A stretch of 20,078 bases of DNA from JADGQM01 sp964505935 (GTDB lineage Bacteria; Desulfobacterota; Syntrophobacteria; Syntrophobacterales; Syntrophobacteraceae): the NCBI GenBank assembly GCA_964505935.1, contig CAZDKX010000051.1, positions 1 through 20,078 on the forward strand, read 5' to 3'. A program made the translations under genes and the position numbers. Position 1 is the first letter of the stretch. Every line of letters starts with the position of its first letter. Positions 8,548-15,372 of this stretch are shown piece by piece. The notes under the pieces are model-generated. The model saw only the letters and a program-made list of their open reading frames with translations, searched no databases and was not told where the DNA came from.

Positions 8548-9348
8548 CTATGATGCTGCCTCAGGAGGTTTGTGACGCAGGAACAGGGCTAGCAAGCCGG
8601 ACGCGAGGATCATCGCGATGCAGAGGAGCTGGCCCATGGTGAAGTATTGGAAAAGGTAGCCGATTTGGGGATCGGGTTCTTTGAAGAATTCGAGATGGAA
8701 GCGAATGACCCCATAGAGGAGCATGAAAAAGACGAGCATCATCCCATCGCGGAAGCCTTTCTTGCGCAACGACCAAAGGATGAAAAAGAGGACCGGTCCT
8801 TCCATGACGGCTTCATAGAGCTGAGAGGGGTGGCGGGGGAGGGGACCGCCGTCAGGAAACACCATGGCCCAGGGGACATCGGTTGGCAACCCGAGGAGTT
8901 CACCGTTGATGAAATTGCCGATGCGACCCAGGCCCAGACCGATGGGCGCGGTTACGGTTACACTGTCAACGACGGCCATGAAGGGAAGCCGGCGACGGCG
9001 ACAGAACCACCAGGAGGCGAGTGTTGCGCCCAGAAGACCGCCATGGAAGGACATTCCGCCATGCCAGGTGGCAACAATCTCCAGGGGGTTGGTAAGGTAC
9101 GTCATGTATTGACTATAGTCGTAAAATACGACATATCCGAGGCGAGCACCAACGATGAGTCCAATTGCGATATAGAAGATGAGATCCTGCGCGGTGGTGC
9201 CAACCAGACCCAATTGACGGGAGCGATCCTGTCGTTGGACGAGGATATATCCTGCCAGAAATCCCAGGACGTACATGAGCCCGTACCATCGGACATGCAG
9301 CGGACCGATGGTTACCAGATCGGGGTTGATATTGGGATACGGAATCAT
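8548..9348 (-). CDS. lgt: Prolipoprotein diacylglyceryl transferase
   Basis: Inner-membrane enzyme that moves diacylglycerol from phosphatidylglycerol onto the lipobox cysteine of prolipoproteins, the first step of lipoprotein maturation. The 266 residues contain about seven hydrophobic segments. Family landmarks are HGGMSFHGGLLGA, the Lgt signature GRIGNFINGELLG followed by PTD, HPSQLYEA, and YGVIRFHLEFFKEPDPQIG. The ATG at 9348 has a strong GGGAGG 8 to 9 nt upstream, and that ribosome binding site forms one arm of a palindrome (9358-9375), so translation may be limited by RNA folding. It is a single-gene unit, convergent with dnaN (88 nt gap) and divergent from mobB. Confidence 0.97.
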   Translation of the reverse strand: MIPYPNINPDLVTIGPLHVRWYGLMYVLGFLAGYILVQRQDRSRQLGLVGTTAQDLIFYIAIGLIVGARLGYVVFYDYSQYMTYLTNPLEIVATWHGGMSFHGGLLGATLASWWFCRRRRLPFMAVVDSVTVTAPIGLGLGRIGNFINGELLGLPTDVPWAMVFPDGGPLPRHPSQLYEAVMEGPVLFFILWSLRKKGFRDGMMLVFFMLLYGVIRFHLEFFKEPDPQIGYLFQYFTMGQLLCIAMILASGLLALFLRHKPPEAAS

Positions 9349-9357
9349 TTGGTATTA

Positions 9358-9375
9358 CCTCCCAAGTTTGGGAGG
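9358..9375 (-). promoter_or_regulatory. Palindrome covering the lgt ribosome binding site
   Basis: CCTCCCAA-GT-TTGGGAGG is an exact inverted repeat with 8-nt arms. In the leftward lgt mRNA the GGGAGG of the 3' arm is the Shine-Dalgarno sequence and CCTCCC pairs with it, giving a hairpin of at least 7 bp (loop AACT) that would block initiation. It could instead be a DNA operator between the divergent lgt and mobB genes. Confidence 0.6.
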
Positions 9376-9438
9376 CTAGCACAGCACCTCAACTGGGTCA
9401 ATGGCATCGAGCCAGCGAAAATTAAGGAGTAAGCTACT

Positions 9439-10095
9439 ATGCTGCCTATTATTTGTATGGTCGGCGCTTCCAACTCGGGCAAGACCACCTATCTCGAAAA
9501 GTTGATTCCAGAGCTTCGCCGCCGTGGCTACCAGGTCGGCACTCTGAAACATGATGTCCACGGTTTCGAGATGGACCGGGAAGGGAAGGATACCTGGCGG
9601 CATCGCAGGGCTGGAGCGCAAACCATCGGTATCGCCTCTCCCATGACCGTGGCAACAATTCGAGAAACTACCGAGGAAATGTCCCTGGGCCTAATCGCCG
9701 GACGATACTTCTGGCAGGAGGATATTCTGCTGACGGAAGGCTTCAAACGCTCGCACTATCCCAAGATAGAAGTTTTCCGTTCTGCGATTGAGGCGCAGCC
9801 CATTTGCGGGCTTCAGGACAATTTGGTGGCGGTGGTCACCGACGACGCGGTCCAGGTTGATGTTCCGGTATTTTCGTTCAGCGATGTCGCTGGTTTGGCC
9901 GACTTGATTGAGAACCGATATTTGAAAGGTCGTAAGAAACCGAAGCTCAGCGTCTTCCTGGACGGCAAACAACTCCCGATGAAGGACTTCGTAGTGGACT
10001 TTATCCTGGGCGGGATTGTCGGCATGATATCGAGCCTCAGGGGTTGGGCAAGACCGCGCAAGATCGATATCCAGATCCGACTGGAAGATGAGTAA
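9439..10095 (+). CDS. mobB: MobB: molybdopterin-guanine dinucleotide biosynthesis adaptor with C-terminal extension
   Basis: GTP-binding P-loop protein that assists MobA in attaching GMP to molybdopterin. P-loop GASNSGKTT is at 9-17, followed by the MobB signature LKHDVHGFEMDREGKDTWRH (37-54) with RRAGA, and the LLTEGFK motif near 97-103. Typical MobB is about 170 residues; this one has 218, the extra part (about 168-218) holding SVFLDGKQLPMKDFVVDFIL and GGIVGMISSLRG. From memory, similar tails occur in other deltaproteobacterial MobB proteins, with unknown role. AAGGAG lies 9 nt upstream of the ATG. It is the first gene of mobB-mobA-moeA, and its TAA abuts the mobA ATG. Confidence 0.93.
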   Translation: MLPIICMVGASNSGKTTYLEKLIPELRRRGYQVGTLKHDVHGFEMDREGKDTWRHRRAGAQTIGIASPMTVATIRETTEEMSLGLIAGRYFWQEDILLTEGFKRSHYPKIEVFRSAIEAQPICGLQDNLVAVVTDDAVQVDVPVFSFSDVAGLADLIENRYLKGRKKPKLSVFLDGKQLPMKDFVVDFILGGIVGMISSLRGWARPRKIDIQIRLEDE

Positions 10096-10671
10096 ATGCT
10101 GACTGGAGCAATCCTGGCCGGTGGAAAAAGCGTGCGCTACGGCAGGAATAAAGCGCTTGAAAGCTTCCGGGGAAAGAGCCTCGTTGAACATGCCGTCACC
10201 TCGATGGCTGGATTGTGCGACCCAGTGCTGGTGGTTGCCAATGACCTGACCCTCTATCTTCATCTCCCGGTTCCCTTGGTCCAGGACGTTATCCCTCACC
10301 AGGGACCGCTTGGTGGTATCTACACGGCGCTGCTGTTTAGCCCACACCCCTGGGTTCTTGCCAAGGCAACCGATATGCCGCTGCTGGTGGAAGATTTGGC
10401 TAGAATGATGGTCGCTTTTCGAGAGGGATACGATGTCGTATTGCCCATGTTGAATGACCGTCACGAACCGCTGCTGGCCCTCTATTCCCGCCGCTGCCTG
10501 GCACCGATTGCGACCGCGTTGGAAAAAGGCGAAAAAAAGATCATCAGCTTTTTCCCAAAGGTGAGAGTCAGGGTCCTTCCCGAAGCAGATTGGCGGGCGG
10601 TGGATCCTGAGGGCCTCAGCTTCAGCAATATCAACACCCCGGAAAACCTGGAACAGCTCCGATGGATCTGA
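10096..10671 (+). CDS. mobA: MobA: molybdenum cofactor guanylyltransferase
   Basis: Transfers GMP from GTP to molybdopterin to make the guanine dinucleotide cofactor of formate dehydrogenases and related DMSO-reductase-family enzymes. It has 191 residues with the nucleotidyltransferase fold: LAGGKSVRYGRNKAL at 7-21 (canonical LAGG-S-RMG--KAL), DVIPHQGPLGGI, and AKATDMPLL in place of the commoner CDMP. The ATG follows the mobB stop directly, and the 3' end overlaps moeA by 10 nt, so all three genes should be cotranslated. The Tyr in RYG and Thr in ATDMP are minor departures from the family. Confidence 0.94.
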   Translation: MLTGAILAGGKSVRYGRNKALESFRGKSLVEHAVTSMAGLCDPVLVVANDLTLYLHLPVPLVQDVIPHQGPLGGIYTALLFSPHPWVLAKATDMPLLVEDLARMMVAFREGYDVVLPMLNDRHEPLLALYSRRCLAPIATALEKGEKKIISFFPKVRVRVLPEADWRAVDPEGLSFSNINTPENLEQLRWI

Positions 10672-11918
10672 TGGAAGCCAGGCAGTTGGCTTGCCGGCTC
10701 ATTACCCCCCTGCAGATGGAAAGGGTGCGGCTGGAGGAGGCGCTCGGCCGTGTTCTCGCTGAGAACGTAGTTGCTGGTCAAGACTTTCCCGGCGAATCCC
10801 GCTCCCGTTGGGACGGTTTTGCCTTGCGCCACGGTGATACCCTCACTGCTTCTCCGGGTGCCCCGACTTGCCTGAGGATTCTCGCTGGCCGAATCGCTGC
10901 CGGCCATGTCAGGACTGAGGGCATCGGTCCCGGGGAGTGTGTGCGCATTCTGACCGGAGCACCTCTGCCCCCGGATAGCGATGCCGTAGCGCCCCAGGAG
11001 GAGGTAACGGTGCAAGGAGAAAACCTCGTTCTGGAGCAGGCTTATGGCAGGAAGAGCGGTGTCTTGCCCGCGGGGGAAGATGTGCGGCAAGGTGAATCCG
11101 TACTTCCGCGAGGAGTAGTCTTAACGCCTACACGCCTGGCGCTTATCGCCGCACTGGGAGGCGAGCGGATCGCTGTTTACCGTCAGCCCCTGGTCGCACT
11201 GCTGGCGACCGGTGACGAAGTGAAACCACTGGGAAGCTTGACAAAGGGGCCGTACACCTACTGTAACAATATGCACCTGCTGGCGTGGCTGACCCAGATC
11301 AAGGGAGGGAGAACCATTCCTCTCGGTGTCGCTGGCGACGAACCTCGGGCGATTGCCGACCGCCTGCGCGAAATTCCTGCCGATCTGGTGATCACAACCG
11401 GCGGGATGGGGAGCGGCGATCGGGACTTCATCGCTGAAGTGTGGCGGCGCCTTGGGGTGGAAGTGGTGTTTGACAACATCAATCTTGTCCCGGGAAGAAA
11501 CTCCGCGCTTGGGCAAAAACACAGCCAGATGTTTCTTGGACTGCCGGGAAATCCATGGGCGGCGCAAAGCGTCTACGAGCAGTTGGCGGCCCCGATGCTG
11601 CGGCGCTGGCAAGGGCTTCCAGGCCTCTTTCCTGCTCCCGTCAAGGCGATTCTGCAGACTTCACTCAAGGGCAAGTTCGGTTCCTACAAAATGGTCCGTG
11701 GGGTCCTCGATTTCGGAACAGTCCCGTGCTGCTTCCATCCAGCCATAACCAGGAAAGCTTCCGTATTCAGTAGGGTGAAGGACTGTTTTGCCTATATGCT
11801 TTTGGAACCTCATATGATAGAAGTAGCCACTGGAAGTGAAGTGCAAGTGCAGCTGAGCGATCTCCCTTTGCTGGCTTCGCCGGTAATCAAGGGCAAAGGG
11901 TTCCAGTTTAACGACTGA
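10662..11918 (+). CDS. moeA: MoeA-like molybdopterin molybdenumtransferase, divergent
   Basis: MoeA inserts molybdate (or tungstate) into adenylylated molybdopterin. The 418 residues keep the family plan: SRWDGFAL with the conserved Asp (D51), RILTGAPLPPDSDAV (96-109), PAGEDV, LATGDE (181-186), GGMGSGDRDF (247-256), and GLPGNP (293-298). Several signatures are altered. The usual KPGKP loop reads VPGRN (276-280), so the first lysine is Val, the second Arg and the last Pro is Asn. GG-S-G reads GGMGSG, and the usual TN after the GDE region is NN (202-203). It overlaps mobA by 10 nt, so a role in cofactor maturation is well supported by context. Whether it inserts metal as E. coli MoeA does, or works on a variant step or metal, is open. 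Confidence 0.88.
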   Translation: MDLMEARQLACRLITPLQMERVRLEEALGRVLAENVVAGQDFPGESRSRWDGFALRHGDTLTASPGAPTCLRILAGRIAAGHVRTEGIGPGECVRILTGAPLPPDSDAVAPQEEVTVQGENLVLEQAYGRKSGVLPAGEDVRQGESVLPRGVVLTPTRLALIAALGGERIAVYRQPLVALLATGDEVKPLGSLTKGPYTYCNNMHLLAWLTQIKGGRTIPLGVAGDEPRAIADRLREIPADLVITTGGMGSGDRDFIAEVWRRLGVEVVFDNINLVPGRNSALGQKHSQMFLGLPGNPWAAQSVYEQLAAPMLRRWQGLPGLFPAPVKAILQTSLKGKFGSYKMVRGVLDFGTVPCCFHPAITRKASVFSRVKDCFAYMLLEPHMIEVATGSEVQVQLSDLPLLASPVIKGKGFQFND

Positions 11919-12052
11919 GGACGTTGTCAACGGTCGACGATCAAGCAAAGCGCCCCGGCGGGTGTTTCTGAGGAGAGCTCCAACCTCTTTGAACGATAAG
12001 CTTTTCTTTCTGCCCGGACACAGCGCATCCAAGTTGAAATCGAAGGTTAGGT

Positions 12053-12694
12053 ATGTTCAAGGGCACAGCGATTGAGGCGGAATACTATGGCTTTCTTGAA
12101 CGCCATCTGATTCCCCTGCTGATTCGGCTCAGGCTGAAACCCGATCATGTAACTTTCCTCGGACTGTTGAGCAGTGTGCTGGCGGGAGCGTCGTTTGCCT
12201 ATTATCCCTTCCTTGGAGGTCTCTTCACGCTGCTAACGGGACTCCTTGACACTCTGGACGGTTCTCTGGCGCGAGCTCTCGGCGAAAATCGCAAGTTTGG
12301 CGCCTTTCTGGATTCAGTGCTGGACCGCTATACCGAATTGATCATCTATCTGGGCATATGGTCCTATTTTTACCGGCAGGGTGCGGCAACGCCGCTCATC
12401 TCTCTCATGTTGCTACTCATTCTTTTCGGTTCTTTGATGGTGAGCTATACGCGTGCCCGGGCCGAAGGTCTCGGCGTGCACTGCTTGGTGGGCATGTTTC
12501 AAAGAGGGGAGCGCATTGTTCTATTGGGGTTTGCCGGTCTGGTGAATCCTTTCGCCAACCTGTTCAGCGGACTGCCGAATGGCCAATGGCTGCAGGATAC
12601 GGTGCTCATCGTTGTCCTTCTCGTTCTGGCTGCCGGGACCAATTTAACAGCGCTGTGGCGGTTTCTGCACGTCCTGAACAGCCTTCGACGTTAG
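12053..12694 (+). CDS. CDP-alcohol phosphatidyltransferase family protein
   Basis: Membrane enzyme that swaps the CMP of a CDP-alcohol such as CDP-diacylglycerol for a second alcohol, as in phospholipid headgroup synthesis. The complete eight-residue active-site signature is present: D66, D69, G70, A73, R74, G83, D87, D91 (DTLDGSLAR...GAFLDSVLD). The 213 residues carry about six hydrophobic helices. Substrate cannot be assigned: a phosphatidylglycerophosphate, phosphatidylinositol-phosphate or archaetidyl-type synthase are all possible. The ribosome binding site is weak (AGG close to the ATG). It lies 134 nt after moeA on the same strand, with no terminator recognised between them, so cotranscription is possible but not required. 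Confidence 0.9.
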   Translation: MFKGTAIEAEYYGFLERHLIPLLIRLRLKPDHVTFLGLLSSVLAGASFAYYPFLGGLFTLLTGLLDTLDGSLARALGENRKFGAFLDSVLDRYTELIIYLGIWSYFYRQGAATPLISLMLLLILFGSLMVSYTRARAEGLGVHCLVGMFQRGERIVLLGFAGLVNPFANLFSGLPNGQWLQDTVLIVVLLVLAAGTNLTALWRFLHVLNSLRR

Positions 12695-12731
12695 CCTGCG
12701 CTAAGGGGGGCAGGTTCTGCAGTCATCACTA

Positions 12732-12795
12732 TCCACGAAGAGACACGAAGGATTGATCACTGCACAACCGCCAGTGCTTCGTGTGGCTTCGTGGA
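12732..12795. repeat. REP-like long imperfect hairpin
   Basis: The arms TCCACGAAGAGACACGAAG (12732-12750) and CTTCGTGTGGCTTCGTGGA (12777-12795) are complementary at 17 of 19 positions. A second stem, CACTG (12758-12762) with CAGTG (12772-12776), sits directly inside, so the whole can fold as one rod with a 7-nt bulge. Each arm itself repeats a CACGAAG unit. It lies between convergent genes, and neither side has a T-run, so it is not a normal intrinsic terminator. I recall CACGAAG-type palindromes as common dispersed intergenic repeats in many bacteria. Confidence 0.65.
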
Positions 12796-12858
12796 AAAGG
12801 TGAAGCCACCAATGCCCGGCAGGATTGAGGAAGCCACCTCTCACGCCGGTCAGAGCGC

Positions 12859-13287
12859 TCAGGCCGGGGCGGGGACCTTCTTGAGCACAACTCTGTCATC
12901 CTCCCGGTAGATTTCAAAATAGTCTCCCACCTTAAATCCCAGTTGCTCAATCAAAAGGGCTTTGTTTAGGGTGACACTGCCGCTTTGCCCAATGGTACGG
13001 AAGCTGGTGGTCTTGATGAGCGCCGGAGGTTGAGTATTCCCTCCACCCTTCTCGCGGCGACGTACCACGACCGGTTCCGGATTCACTGATGGCATTTTGG
13101 GGAGGCTCTTATTACTAAAAGCGACCTGAGGAATCTCACCCAGTTCCATGAGTCCCCTCAGGTAGAGATCCTGAACTTCACTCTTGAACTTGATTCCAAA
13201 AAGCTTCTGGACCGATTCCAGGGAACGGCCGTTGCGGATCTCATTCACCACCAGTTTCGCATCGATGTTCTTATACTCAACTTGCAT
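12859..13287 (-). CDS. AbrB/SpoVT-type DNA-binding protein with N-terminal helical domain
   Basis: Probable small transcription factor. The C-terminal segment (about 96-137: FRTIGQSGSVTLNKALL, LGFKVGDYFEIYREDD, RVVLKKV) matches the AbrB/MazE swapped-hairpin fold, with the typical G-x-V-T-L-x-K and L-G-x-x-x-G-D-x-x-x-I pattern. The first 55 residues (NEIRNGRSLESVQKLFGIKF, YLRGLMELGEIP) are predicted helical and may add a second DNA-binding or dimerisation unit. A basic, proline-containing linker joins them. The frame is open further upstream (to 13365), but AGGGAG is 10 nt from the ATG at 13287 and only 1 nt from the ATG at 13296, so I choose 13287 (142 residues). It is monocistronic, with a long leader. 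Its targets are unknown; no toxin gene is adjacent, which argues against an antitoxin role. Confidence 0.75.
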   Translation of the reverse strand: MQVEYKNIDAKLVVNEIRNGRSLESVQKLFGIKFKSEVQDLYLRGLMELGEIPQVAFSNKSLPKMPSVNPEPVVVRRREKGGGNTQPPALIKTTSFRTIGQSGSVTLNKALLIEQLGFKVGDYFEIYREDDRVVLKKVPAPA

Positions 13288-13813
13288 GGTTGTCATTCTC
13301 CCTGAAGGGTTTATCCCAATGAAACCGGGGAACCGCAAAGTACGCACCCTTCCTTGAGGCCGCAAGCGGGATCAGCTCTGCCGAGCGGCCAAATGAGTCC
13401 GCCTTCCACGGTTTTACTTTCAATCCAAAGACTTTTTCTTCTGCTACATCGGTCGACGACTAACGGGTTGGCTCCCGAGCAAGTTCGTGACGTGCCCGGA
13501 AGGATCTGATGTGAGCCTACCTTCTGGCCTCATTATCCATTCTGACCCAGCGGAAAACCAGAAATTCAACAGAGCTTGGCTGCCTCTCTCCTTGTTTTCC
13601 GCAAAAGGCGAGAAACAGTACGAAATCTACATGGCACTGTCTCGATCAATATGGAATTGCCACTTATGGGAATGAATCTGTAATGAAAGGAACACTCCGC
13701 TATAGCCGTGATACGAAACAACGCCTCTACCCTAGCGAAAGCCGGAGCGATTGTCAAGAGGTCAGAAGGTTTTTCATCACCAGGGAGGGCAACCGGGAAT
13801 CATGCCTCCATCC
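13288..13813 (-). other. Long leader / intergenic region of the AbrB-type gene
   Basis: This 526-nt stretch holds no convincing protein frame. It has a leftward promoter candidate at 13729-13757 and, between that and the gene, two clear inverted repeats: GCGGAAAAC/GTTTTCCGC (13550-13558 with 13594-13602) and GGCCGC/GCGGCC (13358-13363 with 13385-13390). A weaker one, GGTTT/AAACC, is at 13308-13326. These could fold in a roughly 435-nt 5' leader. No known riboswitch consensus was recognised. Confidence 0.45.
13729..13757 (-). promoter_or_regulatory. Candidate leftward promoter for the AbrB-type gene
   Basis: On the minus strand TTGACA (13752-13757), a 17-nt spacer, then TAGGGT (13729-13734). 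The -35 is perfect and the -10 is weak. It lies 57 nt downstream of the MetE-like stop and points to the AbrB-type gene about 440 nt away. Confidence 0.4.
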
Positions 13814-14881
13814 TCACAATTGGTTCCGCAAGAGTCGGCTCAGTTCGCCAGTCAATTGGAGCACCCTTTCCGCACTTTCTTCTGATAGGCTTCCACAGCC
13901 ACAGCTAGGCGTGAAGAGCGACTGAGAGAGGATCCCCGACAGGGAAAGGGGCGGCTTCACGAGTTCCTGGATGCGCTCCAGCCAGAGACTGGCGAGGTTC
14001 TCAGAGCTCTCTCCGGCAATCACCTCAGGATCATTGGTAGGAACCATGCCCCAGGCAACGATGTGGCCCTTCTCCAGGAATTCCTGGAGAGCATTCTGGT
14101 ACAAAAGGAATTTGTCAAAATAATTGTAGGCATCAAAATTGACGACCTCGACCCCGCTCTTGAACACCAGATTCCAGTCGGTGTTGGCACAAACATGAAT
14201 ACCAGCCATCGCACCCACTTGATGAATGGCTTCAGCAACCTCCCCGAGCAACCTCTGGACCAGTTCTTCGGAAATCGCGATGAACGCCGAAGACCCAAAC
14301 CCTGCTAACGCCGGCTCATCCAGAAACACGATCACAGGGCGTCCGAAAGCCTTGAGCTGATTGATTTGCCATTTGGCCTTCAAGGCCAGATGCTTGACGA
14401 CCACATCCTGCATTTCTTGGTGGTATATGAGGGCCTGATCCGCTTGGTCTTTCAGGGTGGTCAGCAGCGTGAAAGGGCCAACAACCTGGCCTTTAAGGGC
14501 CTGAAAGGAAGTGGGCGTCTGTCTGAGAGTATCGATGAACTGCACGAAGGTCCGACCGGTTTCAGGACCGAGACCGAATCGGGAAGTGTCCAGATCACCA
14601 CGCCCTGCTTCCACTTCCAGATAGGCTTCATAGAAGTCGTAGAGCTCCTGCGCGAAGCCGGGACCATCGGTCTGACAGAACAGTCGCCCGGCCTCGTCCC
14701 GGATTCCCGGCAGACCTTCCAAATATTGGATCATCATCTGTTCCGCATGGTAGGCAGCCAACTGGGGCCAGACAGGCACCTCGGGTACGGCTCGGAGAGT
14801 GAGCTCTATGGCTTTGTTGCGGTCTTTGTGCGGCATACTGCCAACCAAAGTGGGTGCGGCCAGGGGCTGCCATTTCTTCAT
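13814..14881 (-). CDS. Single-domain MetE-like methionine synthase (core-MetE type)
   Basis: UROD/MetE-superfamily barrel of 355 residues, about half the size of classical MetE (about 750) and lacking the N-terminal domain that helps bind polyglutamyl folate. Visible features are GSMPHKD near 14-20, VVGPFTLL, FLDEPAL near 186-192, a zinc-type HxC pair (H229, C231) and TPSCGCGSL (C327, C329) matching the distal zinc Cys of MetE. The position of the third ligand, Glu in MetE, seems to be Asp250. Single-domain core-MetE proteins of Dehalococcoides and other anaerobes take methyl groups from methylcobalamin or a corrinoid protein rather than from methyl-folate, so that is the best guess here. A methylcobamide:CoM-type methyltransferase is the alternative. 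GGAG lies 11 nt before the ATG. It appears to be monocistronic. Confidence 0.8.
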   Translation of the reverse strand: MKKWQPLAAPTLVGSMPHKDRNKAIELTLRAVPEVPVWPQLAAYHAEQMMIQYLEGLPGIRDEAGRLFCQTDGPGFAQELYDFYEAYLEVEAGRGDLDTSRFGLGPETGRTFVQFIDTLRQTPTSFQALKGQVVGPFTLLTTLKDQADQALIYHQEMQDVVVKHLALKAKWQINQLKAFGRPVIVFLDEPALAGFGSSAFIAISEELVQRLLGEVAEAIHQVGAMAGIHVCANTDWNLVFKSGVEVVNFDAYNYFDKFLLYQNALQEFLEKGHIVAWGMVPTNDPEVIAGESSENLASLWLERIQELVKPPLSLSGILSQSLFTPSCGCGSLSEESAERVLQLTGELSRLLRNQL

Positions 14882-15372
14882 ACGTGGTGTCGCTCCTCTT
14901 GGATGATCTGGAAACTCGGTGCTTACTCAACCTAGAGCGCCAAGCGGTCAACCTCCACATACACTTTTTCATCGAGAACGGCACGGTATTTTTCGCTGAC
15001 CCTCCGCGACGGGACCCAACTCCTTTTTCGCCGGAAAGCCGCCAGAATAGGCATTCTTGAATAATGGCAGCAAGAGATCAGTCTTTCCCTCAGGAATTTT
15101 CTTGACTGAATCACCTCGCTTTGCTAAGGGTCGCTTGATTTTTCTTTAACTCTCCACACCACCAATTTTGCTGAACACATGCCACGCGGTACCACAGTTG
15201 ATCGCTGCCTATTCTTGAGGAACCCGTCGGGGTCTGGGGTTGCCTGAGTATGCGGGTGGGGCTTGGCGGTGGTTGCTCTCGACAGCATTGCATGAGACAA
15301 AGGATGGGATAAACGAAGGTGTGAGGAAAGGGGCTATAGGAGTTTTTTCCGATTCCAGTGAGGAGGGTCGCA
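14882..15372. other. Divergent intergenic region between the MetE-like gene and the FadL porin
   Basis: This 491-nt gap has no gene I can defend. Contents: a rightward TTGACT-N17-TAAGGG promoter candidate (15102-15130), a G-rich stretch near 15218-15265, and a leftward frame encoding PTGSSRI (15210-15230) that resembles a frame upstream of larC. A 40-codon leftward frame (14932-15054) lies just upstream of the MetE-like gene and lacks a ribosome binding site. Confidence 0.4.
15102..15130 (+). promoter_or_regulatory. Weak candidate promoter toward the FadL porin
   Basis: TTGACT (15102-15107), 17-nt spacer, TAAGGG (15125-15130). The -35 differs from consensus at one base; the -10 is poor. The leader would be about 235 nt. 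Confidence 0.3.

Noticed and set aside
13300..13400. Possible cyclic-di-GMP riboswitch from the CGCAAAGTACGCACC stretch
   Set aside because: Conserved GEMM core and tetraloop receptor are not present in either orientation.
11930..13460. Repeated 10-mer CGGTCGACGA in two intergenic regions
   Set aside because: A 10-nt match in 20 kb is expected by chance many times, and the flanks do not match.
13630..13660. Sigma-54-like TGGCA element in the leader region
   Set aside because: Spacing to the TTG element is off by about two bases and the GC core is missing.
14932..15054. 40-codon leftward frame just upstream of the MetE-like gene, ending KVYVEVDRLAL
   Set aside because: No ribosome binding site, no family resemblance, strongly basic first half; could be chance. 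Mentioned only in the intergenic entry.
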